Of a DNA stretch of 33,250 nt, positions 32,132 through 33,250 are shown piece after piece. Source of the DNA: an uncultured Bacteroidota bacterium (GTDB lineage Bacteria; Bacteroidota; Bacteroidia; Flavobacteriales_D; Parvicellaceae); the NCBI GenBank assembly GCA_902536695.1, contig CACAYQ010000011.1:1-33250 (forward strand), read 5' to 3'. Numbering within the stretch: position 1 is the stretch's first letter; the number at the start of each line of letters is the position of its first letter. Below the pieces are notes generated by a model, which saw nothing but the letters and a program-made list of their open reading frames with translations, did not search any database and had not been told where the DNA came from. A program made the translations under genes and the position numbers.

Positions 32132-33250
32132 ATGAATAAGTTATTTACATCGTTTTTAATACTCTTTTGCTGCATCATCAGTTTCGGGCAATCGAAGCTA
32201 GCAGATATCATGTATTCAAATTTTGAATATGAGCTAGCTGCAGATCTATACAGCAAAGAAGATTCTTTAACAAAGAAACAGCTAAAACAGTTTGCATATT
32301 GCTATTACATCAATAATCAATTTGAAAAAGCAATTCCGTTATTTGAATTAGCGCTAAAAAAAGATACTAATAATCTACAATTAGCATTCCATTATGCTGA
32401 TGCGTTAAAAAGTACAGGCAGATATACTTCCGCTCAAAATGCATTATCTCCTTTATTAATTCGCGACTCTACGAATCCAAACTTACAATTACTAATACAG
32501 TCTATTGATTCATTAAAAAAATGGGATACCATCAAATTTTTTAAAAAACTTGCAGAATTTAAACCTTTGAACACACCTGCAGCAGAGTTTTCACCCTCAT
32601 TTTATGATGATGGCATATATTATATTATTGAAAAAGGAGATGAGGACATCTACAATGCAAGGAATATAAATTTAATTGAAAACAATGATTCGTTAAGTCC
32701 TAAAGAAAAGAAAGCATTTTTACAAACTTTAGAAAAATCTTTAGCCTACGGAACGGTGATTAGTCCAAGGACATATCTATACAAGATGCCCCTTGATGTT
32801 TCAAAGTTATTTCATGATTATCGAAATATTATTCCAAAAGAATCATACGATACAGCAAGATTATATGTTACTCACAAGGGTTTTAATATCACTAGTTATG
32901 ACCAAAGCTTTAATAAAGAACAAGTGTTCTACACTAGGCACCCCGTTACAAATAATTGGAACCCTAACACTCCCATGAACCCTTTGTTATTTAAAGGTAA
33001 ACACCATAAGAAAAAGCCAAAATTGATTAAACGCAGGAAGATTCCAGTCCTATTCCTACCAAGTACATTTGGTTCTGGTGAAGTTAGTGTAACTGATGAC
33101 GGAAAAACCATCTATTTTGTTAGCGATAAAAGAAAAGGATATGGTGGAACTGATATATATATGTCACATCAAAAAAAATCGGGGAGATGGGGACGAGCCA
33201 TAAATCTTGGACCACTTGTAAATACTCCATTTGATGAAGAGTCACCAAGA
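32132..33250 (+). CDS. PorE-like OmpA-family protein with TPR and PD40 repeats (3' end outside window)
   Basis: The frame is open from the ATG at 32132 to the right edge (373 codons, no stop), so the C-terminus is missing. A signal peptide, MNKLFTSFLILFCCIISFGQ, is followed by a helical TPR-like region at about 20-130 (FEYELAADLYSKED, FEKAIPLFELALKKDTNNLQ). Then come WD40-like PD40 blades: AAEFSPSFYDDGIYYIIEKG and EVSVTDDGKTIYFVSDKRKG, then GYGGTDIYMSH, GRWGRAINLGPLVNTPFDEE. This TPR-PD40 order usually continues with a CarboxypepD_reg domain and a C-terminal OmpA domain that binds peptidoglycan, as in PorE/SprE-like and SprF-linked proteins. That part lies beyond the window, so the OmpA domain is a prediction. 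It is co-linear with the porP/sprF gene. Confidence 0.82.
   Translation, partial: MNKLFTSFLILFCCIISFGQSKLADIMYSNFEYELAADLYSKEDSLTKKQLKQFAYCYYINNQFEKAIPLFELALKKDTNNLQLAFHYADALKSTGRYTSAQNALSPLLIRDSTNPNLQLLIQSIDSLKKWDTIKFFKKLAEFKPLNTPAAEFSPSFYDDGIYYIIEKGDEDIYNARNINLIENNDSLSPKEKKAFLQTLEKSLAYGTVISPRTYLYKMPLDVSKLFHDYRNIIPKESYDTARLYVTHKGFNITSYDQSFNKEQVFYTRHPVTNNWNPNTPMNPLLFKGKHHKKKPKLIKRRKIPVLFLPSTFGSGEVSVTDDGKTIYFVSDKRKGYGGTDIYMSHQKKSGRWGRAINLGPLVNTPFDEESPR

Noticed and set aside
1-33250. Phage-defence, CRISPR or mobile-element system
   Set aside because: I looked for regularly spaced direct repeats, terminal inverted repeats, transposase or integrase motifs and toxin-antitoxin pairs and found none. 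The YwqK-type repeats alone do not make a toxin-antitoxin pair.

Overview
This is an AT-rich, gene-dense stretch of a Bacteroidota chromosome, most likely from a Flavobacteriia-type lineage. The evidence is type IX secretion (T9SS) sorting domains, PorP/SprF and PorE-like proteins, DUF3098 next to ftsX, a SPOR protein with HU-CCDC81 domains, a TonB receptor with a CarboxypepD_reg-like N-terminus, TAnnTTTG promoter-like elements and no obvious Shine-Dalgarno sites. I see no rRNA, tRNA, CRISPR array, insertion sequence or prophage. No gap between genes exceeds about 180 bases, so there are no unexplained long intergenic stretches.

Layout. (1) 1-5774, minus strand: a probable operon running from a SAM-dependent methyltransferase through an M23-type lipoprotein (HLD replaces the usual HxH) and an M43-type secreted metalloprotease to a large AsmA-like protein cut by the left edge. 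(2) 5842-14220, plus strand: tatC, lptB and tsaB, tightly packed, then a SiaC-like protein, an OmpH/Skp-like lipoprotein, a TonB-like protein, a protein of about 19 MORN/YwqK-type repeats and a TonB-dependent receptor. (3) 14217-20408, minus strand: recX, a SPOR/HU protein, uvrC, a polyprenyl diphosphate synthase and a secreted lamin-tail-domain protein. (4) 20456-22819, plus strand: asd and a MATE efflux pump. (5) 22811-27599, minus strand: ftsX, DUF3098, uppP, truB, queA and rlmN, with a strong terminator hairpin between queA and rlmN. (6) 27775-33250, plus strand: a YceI lipoprotein, then a tight three-gene unit of a large cysteine-rich T9SS type B cargo, a PorP/SprF protein and a PorE-like OmpA-family protein cut by the right edge.

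How the genes fit together. Much of the window serves the cell envelope: LPS export (LptB), Tat export, outer-membrane chaperoning (OmpH), TonB-driven uptake, undecaprenyl recycling (UppP), division (FtsX, SPOR) and T9SS surface display. The rest is housekeeping tRNA/rRNA modification (TsaB, TruB, QueA, RlmN), DNA repair (UvrC, RecX) and biosynthesis (Asd, polyprenyl synthase).

I did not find a clearly new defence or mobile system. The most unusual items are the repeated four-cysteine module in the T9SS cargo, the MORN-repeat protein between a TonB-like protein and a TonB receptor, the altered M23 metal motif, the SiaC homologue with Ile at the phosphothreonine position, and promoter-like elements lying almost on top of start codons. 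Comparisons with families come from memory; no search was run.
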